NCBI GenBank assembly: GCA_965249685.1
Contig: CBDFMN010000003.1
Coordinates: 3,286,001-3,350,000, forward strand
Source: RH-AL1 sp965249685
GTDB taxonomy: Bacteria; Pseudomonadota; Alphaproteobacteria; Rhizobiales; Beijerinckiaceae
Length of the DNA stretch: 64,000 nucleotides
Reading direction: 5' to 3'
Positions 7,404-15,695 of the stretch are shown in pieces. Position 1 is the stretch's first letter. The number at the start of each line of letters is the position of its first letter. Under the pieces are notes generated by a model. That model was not told the DNA's origin, did not search any database, and saw only the letters and a program-made list of their open reading frames with translations. The translations under genes and the position numbers were made by a program.

Positions 7404-9871
7404 TTCGCACCTTTACGGCCGACGCCGCGCACGAAGACCAGCGTCGTACCGCTGAGGCAGAGCGCGGTCAGCAGGGCCAGCGCGACGAAGGCGAGCGGGT
7501 TGAGGGAAAACCATCCGGCCATGACCAGGCGCATATTGCCGAGCGACGACCCGCTCCCGTTGGTATAGCGAAAACGGTCCGCGTCGGTGGCCACGAGCGT
7601 GCCGTCGGCGGCGTCGAGCACGCTGAGGCGGCCATGCACCTGCGACCAGACCTGCGGGTCCGTGAGGCAGGCGACCGAGGCCTTCAGCGTCGCCGCGTCG
7701 GGCGCTGTGACAATCGTCGTCGTATGCTCGGGCGAGCCGGCGGTGAACCCCTGGGCGAGGATCAGCGACGCCCTGGGCCCGATGCCGCTCTCCGCCGGCT
7801 GGGCCAACGTCGGCCATGTCAAGGCGCCGACGCGCCGCCCGACCCACTCGCCGACGCGTGCCGGCACGGCGGCGACGCGCTCGCGCCAGGAGGTGGTGCC
7901 GCGCACGTTGATGTTCCAACGCTCGAAGAGGTCGTCGTCTCCCAGGCCCTGGGCAGAGGCTGCGACGGGAGCCGCTGGGCCGCGCCCGATGGCTTCCGCA
8001 ACCTTCGTCCGACCGCGGGCGGGAAGCGGGTGCGGGACGCGGCAGGCGGCTGGGCCATCGCTCCGTTCGTCCCACCAGCGCGCCTGCGGGCGCCCGGGAG
8101 CAGCCTTGGGGTCGGCCTCGACCTGACCGCGCCATGCCGCCTCCACGGCTGCCGGATCGAGGCCGATGTCGGTCATCACCGCGCGGTCGAGCGCCTGGGC
8201 CGGAGCGACGATCAGCGTGGCGCCGGTGTCGTCGGTTGGCGCAAGCGTCGTGAACTCGAAGGGGAGGACCCGGCCGGCCGCGACCGCCGCGCTACCCACC
8301 AGGGACAGCGCGGCCGCCATCGCCTCCTTGCCGGGCTTCGGCACGAAAAGCTTCGGGCGTCCCGTCGTGAAGGGCAGCCCGCCGGCTGCGGCGAGTGCGA
8401 GGTCCGGCAGGCGCTGCACGCGCGCCAGGGTCGGCAATTGCAACTCCGATGAGTCGAGCAGGAGGAAGCGGGGCGGTGTAATGGCCGCGGCATCGCAGGC
8501 CGCGTCCTCCGCCTTCGGCGTCTCGGCGAGGATCTCGACGCGGTTCACGCCGGGGCGCAGGAGCGAGAGCGGCACAAACATCTGGTTGTGGCGGAACACG
8601 TCGCCCTGGCCGCTCGGCAACTTGATCTGGCCGGCGTTGTGCCCGTTGACGTCGATCCGCACTTGGGCGCCGGGCGCGAGCCCAGCCGCGTAGCCACCGG
8701 CGAGATCGAACGTGCCATGCGCATAATCGGCCGAAAGGAAGTCCGCCGGCAGCTTCAGGTCGAAGCCGCGGCGTAGGAAGCGCCCCGAGAACTCCTGGGC
8801 GCCGACACCGAAATCGCTGAGGTGCAGCCGCGCGCCGCCCGCCGTGGGCAAGCCGGGGTAACTCGCGGCGGCGAGCAGGCCGGCCGGCGTGCCCTCCGGT
8901 GCATAGGCGCCGACTTGCGCAATGGCGGCTTCCACTTCCGCGTCGTCGGAGCCGCTGATCAACAGGGTGGGGCGCGGACTGTCCGCCAGCCGCACCAGCC
9001 TGGCGAGCGGGCCGGAGATGCCGCTCGCCGCGCCGACCGGTGCCAGCGCGCGCAGCGCCTCGCGCGTGCCGACGACCAGGTTGAGGCCGTGCGGGTCGTC
9101 TGCAAAGGGGCCGAAATCGACGGAGGGCTGCAGGAAATGGCCGGCGATCGTGATCCGCTGCACCGCTTGGATAAAGCGGCCGATCTGCGCCGGGTTGGTA
9201 CGCGCCGCGAGCACGATGCGGATCGGCAGGGTCCCATCGGTATCGGGGAGCAGGGCGGGGATATCGGCGAGGTCGGTGGCTTCCGCCGTCGCGGTCGTGA
9301 GCACCAGGCCGGTCTGGGTGCGGTCGACCTGCGTCCACAGTTCATAGGTGGCGGGAACCGAGCAATCGACGCGGTGACGCTGGCTGAAGGCGAGCGAGAC
9401 GGCGTTGGTGCCGCGCGCGAGCAATCCGGGAGGAATCGCGAATTCGACGCTCTTGGCGGCCTGCGGCGCATCGATGGGCAGGCTGCTCACCGCGCGGCCG
9501 TTGACCTTCAGCGTCACGGCCGAAGCCTCGTCGAGGTTCGAAACAGCCGACAGATAAGTCAGGCGGAAGCGCACGCTGCCTTCGGCCTGGGCGCGGGTGA
9601 GCGCCACGGGCCACTGCAACTCGCCCGTCTCGCCGGTGACGCGGAACCCTTCGAGCGTGTTGGGGAGGGGACGAAGGACATCGACGGGGCGCGGTTGGCT
9701 GGGCGCCACCTCGGCGGGGACCGCCGGGCGCGCCGGCGCAGGGCTCGCGACGGGGTGCGGGATCACCAACGGCTGGCGTGGCTCGACGCCGGTGAAGATC
9801 TGCGCGGCCGCGCCGCCGCAGCAGAGTGCGGATACGGCGAGAGCAGAGAGGAACGTTGCGGGAGCGGACAT
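7400..9871 (-). CDS. bcsB: Cellulose synthase regulatory/periplasmic subunit BcsB
   Basis: An 823-residue protein with a signal peptide (residues 1-23, ending GGAAAQ), a proline-rich start, repeated carbohydrate-binding-like and ferredoxin-like domains through the periplasmic region, and one C-terminal membrane anchor (FVALALLTALCLSGTTLVFV). This is the BcsB architecture; BcsB guides nascent glucan through the periplasm and its anchor packs against BcsA. The start ATG at 9871 is preceded by GAGGAACGC and lies 11 bases after the bcsA stop. The frame is open upstream into bcsA but that part is antisense-like noise. It overlaps bcsZ by ATGA. Confidence 0.93.
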   Translation of the reverse strand: MSAPATFLSALAVSALCCGGAAAQIFTGVEPRQPLVIPHPVASPAPARPAVPAEVAPSQPRPVDVLRPLPNTLEGFRVTGETGELQWPVALTRAQAEGSVRFRLTYLSAVSNLDEASAVTLKVNGRAVSSLPIDAPQAAKSVEFAIPPGLLARGTNAVSLAFSQRHRVDCSVPATYELWTQVDRTQTGLVLTTATAEATDLADIPALLPDTDGTLPIRIVLAARTNPAQIGRFIQAVQRITIAGHFLQPSVDFGPFADDPHGLNLVVGTREALRALAPVGAASGISGPLARLVRLADSPRPTLLISGSDDAEVEAAIAQVGAYAPEGTPAGLLAAASYPGLPTAGGARLHLSDFGVGAQEFSGRFLRRGFDLKLPADFLSADYAHGTFDLAGGYAAGLAPGAQVRIDVNGHNAGQIKLPSGQGDVFRHNQMFVPLSLLRPGVNRVEILAETPKAEDAACDAAAITPPRFLLLDSSELQLPTLARVQRLPDLALAAAGGLPFTTGRPKLFVPKPGKEAMAAALSLVGSAAVAAGRVLPFEFTTLAPTDDTGATLIVAPAQALDRAVMTDIGLDPAAVEAAWRGQVEADPKAAPGRPQARWWDERSDGPAACRVPHPLPARGRTKVAEAIGRGPAAPVAASAQGLGDDDLFERWNINVRGTTSWRERVAAVPARVGEWVGRRVGALTWPTLAQPAESGIGPRASLILAQGFTAGSPEHTTTIVTAPDAATLKASVACLTDPQVWSQVHGRLSVLDAADGTLVATDADRFRYTNGSGSSLGNMRLVMAGWFSLNPLAFVALALLTALCLSGTTLVFVRGVGRKGAK

Positions 9872-9882
9872 GGGCGCGTTCC

Positions 9883-12450
9883 TCAAGCCGCGATGGAGGA
9901 GGGCGCGGCGACGGCGGTGTCGGCTCCCCGGTTGGTCGCTTGGTTCGCCATGGCGAGAAGGGTCAGCCGCCAATCCGCTGGGACGATCACGGGTGCGTCG
10001 GCCTTTGCCTCCGCCACGAGCGGCGCAGGCCCGGGGGTCGCGTCCAGCAGCGAGGCGAGCGCGTCGAAGGTGCCCTCGAGCGTCGCGACCGGCTCCGCAC
10101 AATTCGCGGCGAAGGCGATGACCACGGGCGCCTCGACCAACGGAGCCGGCGCGAGTATCGGTGCGGCGGGTGCTTCTGCCGCCGGCATGGTGACGGCTGC
10201 CTGCGGCGCGGCGATGGGTTTCGTCTCGTTCGCGGTCGGTGCAGCTGCGAGCGTCCTCGCAAGTGGCAGGAGATGGCCGAAGGCGCGGACCGGCTGCGTC
10301 ACGCCCCAGGAGACGAACTGGGCGATGCCGCGCAGCAGGTTCATGTGCGTCCGCCGCTTCGCGATAAAGCGCTGCATCGCGCCAGGGTCCCCGTACATCA
10401 GGTCGGCCAGCGCCAGGGAGGCGGCAGGCGTCCTGTCGACGAGCGCGAAGCCGAGGCTCGTCGCACCCTCGATCGTGGTCCGGTGCTGCAACGCGAGCGT
10501 CATCGGCGCCTGCGACGGGGTGCCGTCGAGCGCGGCCACGGTGAGGGTGCAGCGCGCGTCGAGCGCCAGGGCCGCGAGGCCGGTTCCGCCCGCCGCCTCG
10601 CGCAGCGAGCAGCCGCCAGCTGAGACCGAGTGGATGTCAACGGGGATCGGTCTTCCGCCACCACTACCCCCTCCGCCGCCGCCACTGCCGCCGCCGCCAG
10701 GCGTGAGCAGCCCGCACCGCTGGACGGCCAGGCGAGGGAAGCGGTCGGGTTCGCGGCGCTCCGCAACGACGCCGAGAGCCACGCCTGCGATCACCAGGTT
10801 GAAGGTGGTCCACAGTCCCACGATCAGCATCAGCTCGGCGCCGGCTTCGAAGATATAGCGGTAGAAGGCCGTGGCGGCGCCAACCGCCAGGATGCCGAAG
10901 ATCGCGAAGAACGGCCAGGCGAGGCTCGATAGGTGATCCTTGTCGAGCGAGATGCCCTTGGCCGTGACGTTGAAGGTCGGCGAGCGCGGCTTCATCACCA
11001 CGGCGACGATGGCCTTGAAGAGGTAGACGCCCTGCACGTACTCGTAGAGCTCGCTCATGAAAGGCCAGCGGAAACGGCCGTACAGGTAGTTCTGAAGCAT
11101 CAGGTTCACGACCATGTAGGTCGCGGTATAGGCCACAGCCTCGTCCATGCTCGACACAAAGATCTTGACGTCGAAAAAGATGTGAAGGAGCGGCGCCACC
11201 GTAAAGATGAGGCGGGGAGCTGGGAACAGCCAGAACGTCATGCTGGAAAGGTAAGCGACTTTCTGAATGGGCTTCAAACCTTTGCCGAAGACCGGGTTTT
11301 TCAGGATCAGCAGCTGCAGCATGCCCTGGCACCAGCGTGAACGCTGGCCGATGAAGGACTCCAATGTCTCCGGCTGCAGCCCGGCGATCATCGGCTTGTC
11401 GACGAACACGCTTGTCCAGCCCTTGGAATGGAGGTCAAAGGCGGTCTCGCAATCCTCCGTGATGGTGATGCCGGAGAAGCCGCCGCAGACGTCGAGCGCC
11501 TCGCGGCGCAGGAGCGCGGCCGAGCCGCAGAAGAAGGATCCGTTCCACTTGTCGAGCCCGCGCTGGGTAATGGAATAGAACATCTCGTTCTCGGACGGCA
11601 TGCGCTGGAACGTCTGGAGGTTGCGCTCGATCGGGTCCGGGTTGAGGAAGACGTGCGGCGTCTGCACGAGGAACAGCTTGGGGTCGAGCGCGAAATGCCC
11701 AACCGTCTCGCGCAAGAAATTGCGGAACGGCGCGTGGTCGGCGTCGAACACCACCACGATCGCGCCGGTCGCGTGCTTCAGCCCGTTGTTGAGGTTGCCG
11801 GCCTTGGCGTGCTCGTTCTTGGCGCGGGTGAGATAGCGCGCGCCGAGGTCGTCGCAGAGCCGGCCCAGCATCGCGCGCCGCGCGATCGCCGCAGCGGCCT
11901 TCGTCGCGTCCTTGTCGGCGCATTTCTGATCGCTGCCGCCGTCGTCGAGCAGCCAGACCGTGAGTTTGTCGGCGGGGTAATCGAGCAGCTTAGCGGCGGA
12001 GAGAGTGGTGGCGAGGATCGTCGCGTCCTCGTTGTAGGTTGGGATGAACACGTCGACGGTGGGCAGGTCGGCCTCGTTGCAGGGGGGAAGATCGGGGCGC
12101 TCCAGCGGGTCGGCGTTGACGATCAGGCTGACGGTGAGGATGAGCATGCAATAGAGTTCGGCGAGCAGTAGCGTGACGCCGAGCGCGACGTTCACCGGTT
12201 GGTCGAGCGGCGGCAGCGTGCTCGTGATCCGCCACACCATGTAGCGGCACACGACCATCGTGCCGAGCGTGAGAAAGCCCCAGCGCGCAAGGCGGCCGCG
12301 GCCGAAGCGCCAGACGCCGAGCATCCCGACGATGACGCCGCCGCTCAGCGCGAGCTGCGCCCCGTTGCTGATGGGGAGCGTGAGGATCAGCAGGGCGCCG
12401 ACGCCGCTCAGCAGCCAGGCACCCGTGCGCAGATGTGCGGCCATGCCCAT
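9883..12450 (-). CDS. bcsA: Cellulose synthase catalytic subunit BcsA (GT2 plus PilZ)
   Basis: An 855-residue inner-membrane glycosyltransferase. N-terminal helices (residues 12-110) precede the GT2 domain with the catalytic set D169-D170 (LLDDGG), DAD 236-238, TED 331-333 and QRSRW 369-373. The gating loop FNVTAKG lies at 493-499. Several C-terminal helices follow, then a PilZ domain with c-di-GMP motif R566-x-x-x-R570. The domain is odd: a 15-residue glycine-serine run (GGGGSGGGGGGSGGG, residues 585-599) sits between that motif and SVSAGG (608-613), where the usual Asp/Asn of D-x-S-x-x-G is Ser608. A long Ala/Pro-rich tail ends the protein. It starts 2 bases after bcsS. Confidence 0.95.
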   Translation of the reverse strand: MGMAAHLRTGAWLLSGVGALLILTLPISNGAQLALSGGVIVGMLGVWRFGRGRLARWGFLTLGTMVVCRYMVWRITSTLPPLDQPVNVALGVTLLLAELYCMLILTVSLIVNADPLERPDLPPCNEADLPTVDVFIPTYNEDATILATTLSAAKLLDYPADKLTVWLLDDGGSDQKCADKDATKAAAAIARRAMLGRLCDDLGARYLTRAKNEHAKAGNLNNGLKHATGAIVVVFDADHAPFRNFLRETVGHFALDPKLFLVQTPHVFLNPDPIERNLQTFQRMPSENEMFYSITQRGLDKWNGSFFCGSAALLRREALDVCGGFSGITITEDCETAFDLHSKGWTSVFVDKPMIAGLQPETLESFIGQRSRWCQGMLQLLILKNPVFGKGLKPIQKVAYLSSMTFWLFPAPRLIFTVAPLLHIFFDVKIFVSSMDEAVAYTATYMVVNLMLQNYLYGRFRWPFMSELYEYVQGVYLFKAIVAVVMKPRSPTFNVTAKGISLDKDHLSSLAWPFFAIFGILAVGAATAFYRYIFEAGAELMLIVGLWTTFNLVIAGVALGVVAERREPDRFPRLAVQRCGLLTPGGGGSGGGGGGSGGGRPIPVDIHSVSAGGCSLREAAGGTGLAALALDARCTLTVAALDGTPSQAPMTLALQHRTTIEGATSLGFALVDRTPAASLALADLMYGDPGAMQRFIAKRRTHMNLLRGIAQFVSWGVTQPVRAFGHLLPLARTLAAAPTANETKPIAAPQAAVTMPAAEAPAAPILAPAPLVEAPVVIAFAANCAEPVATLEGTFDALASLLDATPGPAPLVAEAKADAPVIVPADWRLTLLAMANQATNRGADTAVAAPSSIAA

Positions 12451-12452
12451 TT

Positions 12453-13190
12453 TCAGAAGCCGAAGCGCGCGTCGAGCGTGCCGTAGGCGCCGCTCTTGCG
12501 CACGCGGTCGTAGAGGTAGCCGCCGCTCAGCGCGATCTGCACCGGACCCATGTGGACGCCGCCGACATGCGCGCCGAAGCGGCGCTGGTTGAAGAAGTCG
12601 TCGCCGAGAACCGCCACTTCCGGTCCGACGTAGACGTTCGGCGTGATGAGGTAGCCACCGCGCAACCGCGTGAAATAGGCGTTCTTGTTCGACTCGTAGG
12701 AGCCGTAGCCCTCGACGACCGTCCGCGGCGTGGGCCGCGCGTAGAACTCGATCGAACCTTTCATGCCGAGCGTCGTGCCGACCACCGAGTTCTGGGTGTC
12801 AGGGATCGACAGCGTGTTGTTGCGGACGTCGCCGCCGAGGAAGCCCGCGACGGACAGGTCGGGAGACACATATTCGTAGCCGACGAGGACGGATCCGCTC
12901 TCCTGGCTGCCGCGCACGGTCTGGCCCGTCGCGTTGCTCCTGTAGCTGTAGACGCCGCCGAGCGCGTCGACCCGCACGCGCGCGCCGGAGCGCGACAGGC
13001 TGCCCCCGGGCGCGAAGGTCATCGTCGCATCGCCGAAGTAGGAGCCCTGGCTCGTCACGTCGGCGGAGGTGCTGACCGCGACGATCCAGTCGTCGTCCGG
13101 CTTCTGCGGTGCGGCACCCGTGTACCAATCGGCAGCATCGGCCTGGCCTGCGGACGCGGCGAACAGCAAGGCCAAAAGGAAGAGACGCAT
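12453..13190 (-). CDS. bcsS: Cellulose biosynthesis protein BcsS, outer-membrane barrel
   Basis: A 245-residue protein with a clean signal peptide (MRLFLLALLFAASAGQADA), followed by alternating hydrophobic/polar strands ending in aromatic residues and finishing in a C-terminal Phe (LDARFGF), the pattern of an outer-membrane beta-barrel. Motifs such as SGARVRVDALGGVYSY and VGPEVAVLGDDFFNQRRFG fit the BcsS family found in alphaproteobacterial cellulose operons. It is the first gene of the operon and its stop is 2 bases before bcsA. With no BcsC here, BcsS may provide the outer-membrane element, but that is inference. The promoter should lie in the gap 13191-13509. Confidence 0.8.
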   Translation of the reverse strand: MRLFLLALLFAASAGQADAADWYTGAAPQKPDDDWIVAVSTSADVTSQGSYFGDATMTFAPGGSLSRSGARVRVDALGGVYSYRSNATGQTVRGSQESGSVLVGYEYVSPDLSVAGFLGGDVRNNTLSIPDTQNSVVGTTLGMKGSIEFYARPTPRTVVEGYGSYESNKNAYFTRLRGGYLITPNVYVGPEVAVLGDDFFNQRRFGAHVGGVHMGPVQIALSGGYLYDRVRKSGAYGTLDARFGF

Positions 13191-13467
13191 CCGCTACACT
13201 CACGCAATCGCTAGACGTTTCAAGACCATGAGGAGAGTCTGTAAAGAAAGCCTTGGGGGAGGGTGGCGTGCCGAACGGTGCGCTGCAGCGTCGTCGGCAC
13301 GCTCACGATCGCCGCCGGGCCGCGTCTCGGGTGTCCGCGCAAGTGGCTGCTTTGACTGGCCTATCGAAGCCTCGCCGCAGGCGGCTTCCCGCCTGGGCGG
13401 CCCCGGCGGCAAGTCGCGTGGCAGCGCCGGGAACCGGTGCGATTAGAAAAATCGTGCCGTGTTTAAG

Positions 13468-13497
13468 GTGATTGAAAGAGCTCCATGTTTCAATCAC
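13468..13497. promoter_or_regulatory. Perfect 10-bp inverted repeat between bcsS and the histidine kinase
   Basis: GTGATTGAAA (13468-13477) and TTTCAATCAC (13488-13497) are exact reverse complements around a 10-base spacer. The element lies in the 319-bp divergent gap (13191-13509), 12 bases upstream of the kinase start and about 280 bases upstream of bcsS. No T-run follows on either strand, so an operator is more likely than a terminator. The immediately upstream stretch (13440-13466, GATTAGAAAAATCG...) is visibly AT-richer than its surroundings. Apart from these I see nothing in the gap. Confidence 0.6.
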
Positions 13498-13509
13498 GGT
13501 GAAGAAAAC

Positions 13510-14985
13510 ATGAAGGTCGGATCCCGACCGTACCGTTTGGGCTCCACCATGACCCTCTGGCCAAGTTCGCTTCAGTCTTGCGGTCCTTGCCTGCGCCGCG
13601 GCCTGCTCGTTGGAACCGTGCTGCCGCTGCCTGCGGCCACGGGCCTCTTCGCCGTCGTATGGCAGGGCTGGGGTATTGCCACCTTCTGCTCGATCCTCGC
13701 CGGGCTCGGCGCGCTCGCTGCCACCCTCGTCGCGGAACTCGCCTATGAGCGCCCGCTGCGAGAAGCCCACGCCGCGCTCGCCGCCAGCGAAGCCGACCGC
13801 CGGGCGCTCGCGGAACAGCCCGGCGACATCGTGCTGCGGGTCCGTTCGGACCAGCGCCGCATCGGCGTTTCGCCCGCGATCGAGCCGGTGCTGGGCTATT
13901 CCGTGGCCGAGGCGCGCGCGATGTCGCTGCGGGCGGTGATCCACCCGGACGACCTGCCGCGCGTCATCGGCGTCTACGACAGCCTTTCTCCGGCGGCGGC
14001 CCGCGCGGCCGCGACCTTCCGGGTGCGGCACAAGGACGGGTCCTTCATCTGGACCGAAGCGCAGTTCCAGCGAACCGACGCAGCTGGCGTGAGCGAGACG
14101 GCGATCCGCCTCCAGAACGTCACCGAGCGCCATCAGGAGGCGGAGGCGCTGCGGCTGGCTTCGGAGGCCGCCCGCGCGGCGCAGGCCGATGCCGATGAGG
14201 CCAACGAGGCCAAGACCGACTTCCTTGCCCGGATGAGCCACGAGATCCGTACGCCGCTCAACGCCGTCATCGGCTTCACCTCGCTCCTCCTCGACCTGCC
14301 GGCCCTGCCGCCCCAGGGCCGTCACTACAGCGAGCGGATCAAGGCAGCCGGTCACGCGCTGCTGACCATCGTCAACGACATCCTCGATTTCGCCCAGGTC
14401 GAGTCCGGGGTGGTGAGCGTGAAGCCCAAGGCCTTCGCCTTGCCGCTGCTCGTCGACGAGTGCTTGTCCATCGTTCAGCAGGCCGCTGGCGCGAAGAACC
14501 TGACGCTCGACGTCCATGTCGCCGACGCGCTCCCGCCGGGCGTCCTCGGCGACGAGGCGCGCCTGCGGCAGATCCTGCTCAACCTGCTTAACAACGCCAT
14601 CAAGTTCACGCACGAAGGATCGGTGCGGCTCGATATCCGCTACGACCGCGCGGGCGGCGCGGCGGACCGGCTGACCTTCTCGGTCATCGACACCGGCATC
14701 GGGATCGCCGCCGCCGATCAGGCCGAGCTGTTCCAGCGCTTCCGCCAAGTCGACGGCACGATCAGGCGGACCTACGGCGGCACCGGGCTGGGTCTCGCCA
14801 TCAGCAAGCAGCTGGTAGAGCTCATGGGCGGCACGATCGGGGTGGGGCAAGCGTGGCGGGCCGCGGCTCGACGTTCTGGTTCGCACTCGATCTGCCGGCG
14901 GCCTCGCTGCTCCTCCAGACCGACCAAAGGCGGCGCTATGCGCCCAAGGCCTTTCTCAACCTCCTCCTGGTGGAGGATGTCGTGA
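13510..14985 (+). CDS. Hybrid sensor histidine kinase, 5' part (before frameshift)
   Basis: Encodes two membrane helices (about residues 31-75), a PAS-like domain (about 100-207; RVRHKDGSFIWTEAQF), a coiled linker, the HisKA dimerisation domain with phospho-His244 in FLARMSHEIRTPL, and an HATPase domain with N box (NLLNNAIKFT), G1 (DTGIGI) and G2 (GGTGLGL). After LMGGTIGVG the frame turns into arginine-rich nonsense and ends at 14985. The continuing sequence (AGRGSTFWFAL, then receiver) is in the next frame, so there is a frameshift at the G-run 14841-14847. Start at 13510 is weakly supported; a GTG at 13459 and an ATG at 13549 are alternatives. It diverges from the cellulose operon. Confidence 0.8.
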   Translation: MKVGSRPYRLGSTMTLWPSSLQSCGPCLRRGLLVGTVLPLPAATGLFAVVWQGWGIATFCSILAGLGALAATLVAELAYERPLREAHAALAASEADRRALAEQPGDIVLRVRSDQRRIGVSPAIEPVLGYSVAEARAMSLRAVIHPDDLPRVIGVYDSLSPAAARAAATFRVRHKDGSFIWTEAQFQRTDAAGVSETAIRLQNVTERHQEAEALRLASEAARAAQADADEANEAKTDFLARMSHEIRTPLNAVIGFTSLLLDLPALPPQGRHYSERIKAAGHALLTIVNDILDFAQVESGVVSVKPKAFALPLLVDECLSIVQQAAGAKNLTLDVHVADALPPGVLGDEARLRQILLNLLNNAIKFTHEGSVRLDIRYDRAGGAADRLTFSVIDTGIGIAAADQAELFQRFRQVDGTIRRTYGGTGLGLAISKQLVELMGGTIGVGQAWRAAARRSGSHSICRRPRCSSRPTKGGAMRPRPFSTSSWWRMS

Positions 14986-15695
14986 TCAACCAGGAGCTCG
15001 TATGCCTGATCCTCCAGGCCGGCGGCCACAGGGTGGATGTCGTCGGCAACGGCGCAGAGGCCATCATGGCGGCGGAGGGGACGCCCTACGATGCCGTGCT
15101 CATGGACATTCAGATGCCCTACATGGACGGGTTGACCGCGACACGGGCGATCCGCACGCTCCCCGGCCCGGCCGGCGCGGTGCCGATCGTCGCGATGACG
15201 GCCAACGTCCTCCCCGAACAGACGCGCCTGGCGCAGGAGGCGGGCATGAACGACGTGATCCACAAACCGTTCACCGCGCCCGAGATCTACGATGTGCTCG
15301 ATAGGATCACGGAGCAGGCGGCGGCCCGGCGCGCCGCCGCCAGTGCCGCCATCCTCGACCGGGCCGTCATCGTCAAGCTCGCCGGCCTGATCGGCGAGGC
15401 CAAGGTGAAGGCGCTGCTGGGAACGATGGCGCAGTCCCTCGCCGCCCGGTTCGACGGCGATGCTGCCATCCCCAGCGGCCGCGCGGCCTTGCGGCGTGAC
15501 GCCCACGCGAGCATTGCGGGAGCGGGAATGCTTGGCTTCAAACTGTTCTCGCTGCGCTGCCAGGCGCTGGACAGCGCGGAGGACGACGAGACCTTCATCG
15601 GCGTGCTCGAAGGTCTGCGTGGCGACACCGCCGCCGTGATCGCCATGGCGACGGCCCTCGCGCATAGCGCCGCGTCCCTGGCCGAGGCAGCGTGA
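14853..15695 (+). CDS. Hybrid histidine kinase, 3' part (receiver and phosphotransfer)
   Basis: Continuation of the kinase in another frame. It opens with AGRGSTFWFALDLP, the normal end of an HATPase domain, so it belongs to the gene upstream rather than being independent. A receiver domain follows, with LLVEDVVINQEL, phosphoacceptor Asp in LMDIQMPYMDG, AMTAN and HKPF. Then comes an Hpt-like helical region of about 100 residues. If translated alone it would start at the GTG at 14853. One missing base (or two extra) around the GGGG at 14844-14847 explains the break: a real mutation, an assembly error at a homopolymer, or less likely programmed frameshifting. It ends one base before the convergent gene. 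Confidence 0.75.
   Translation: MAGRGSTFWFALDLPAASLLLQTDQRRRYAPKAFLNLLLVEDVVINQELVCLILQAGGHRVDVVGNGAEAIMAAEGTPYDAVLMDIQMPYMDGLTATRAIRTLPGPAGAVPIVAMTANVLPEQTRLAQEAGMNDVIHKPFTAPEIYDVLDRITEQAAARRAAASAAILDRAVIVKLAGLIGEAKVKALLGTMAQSLAARFDGDAAIPSGRAALRRDAHASIAGAGMLGFKLFSLRCQALDSAEDDETFIGVLEGLRGDTAAVIAMATALAHSAASLAEAA

Noticed and set aside
8822..10858. A 678-codon plus-strand open frame
   Set aside because: Antisense to bcsB and bcsA; composition is low complexity with proline runs mirroring the BcsA glycine linker.
13200..13412. A 70-codon minus-strand frame in the bcsS/kinase gap
   Set aside because: Proline/arginine-rich, no ribosome binding site and no similarity I recognise; it lies where a promoter is expected.
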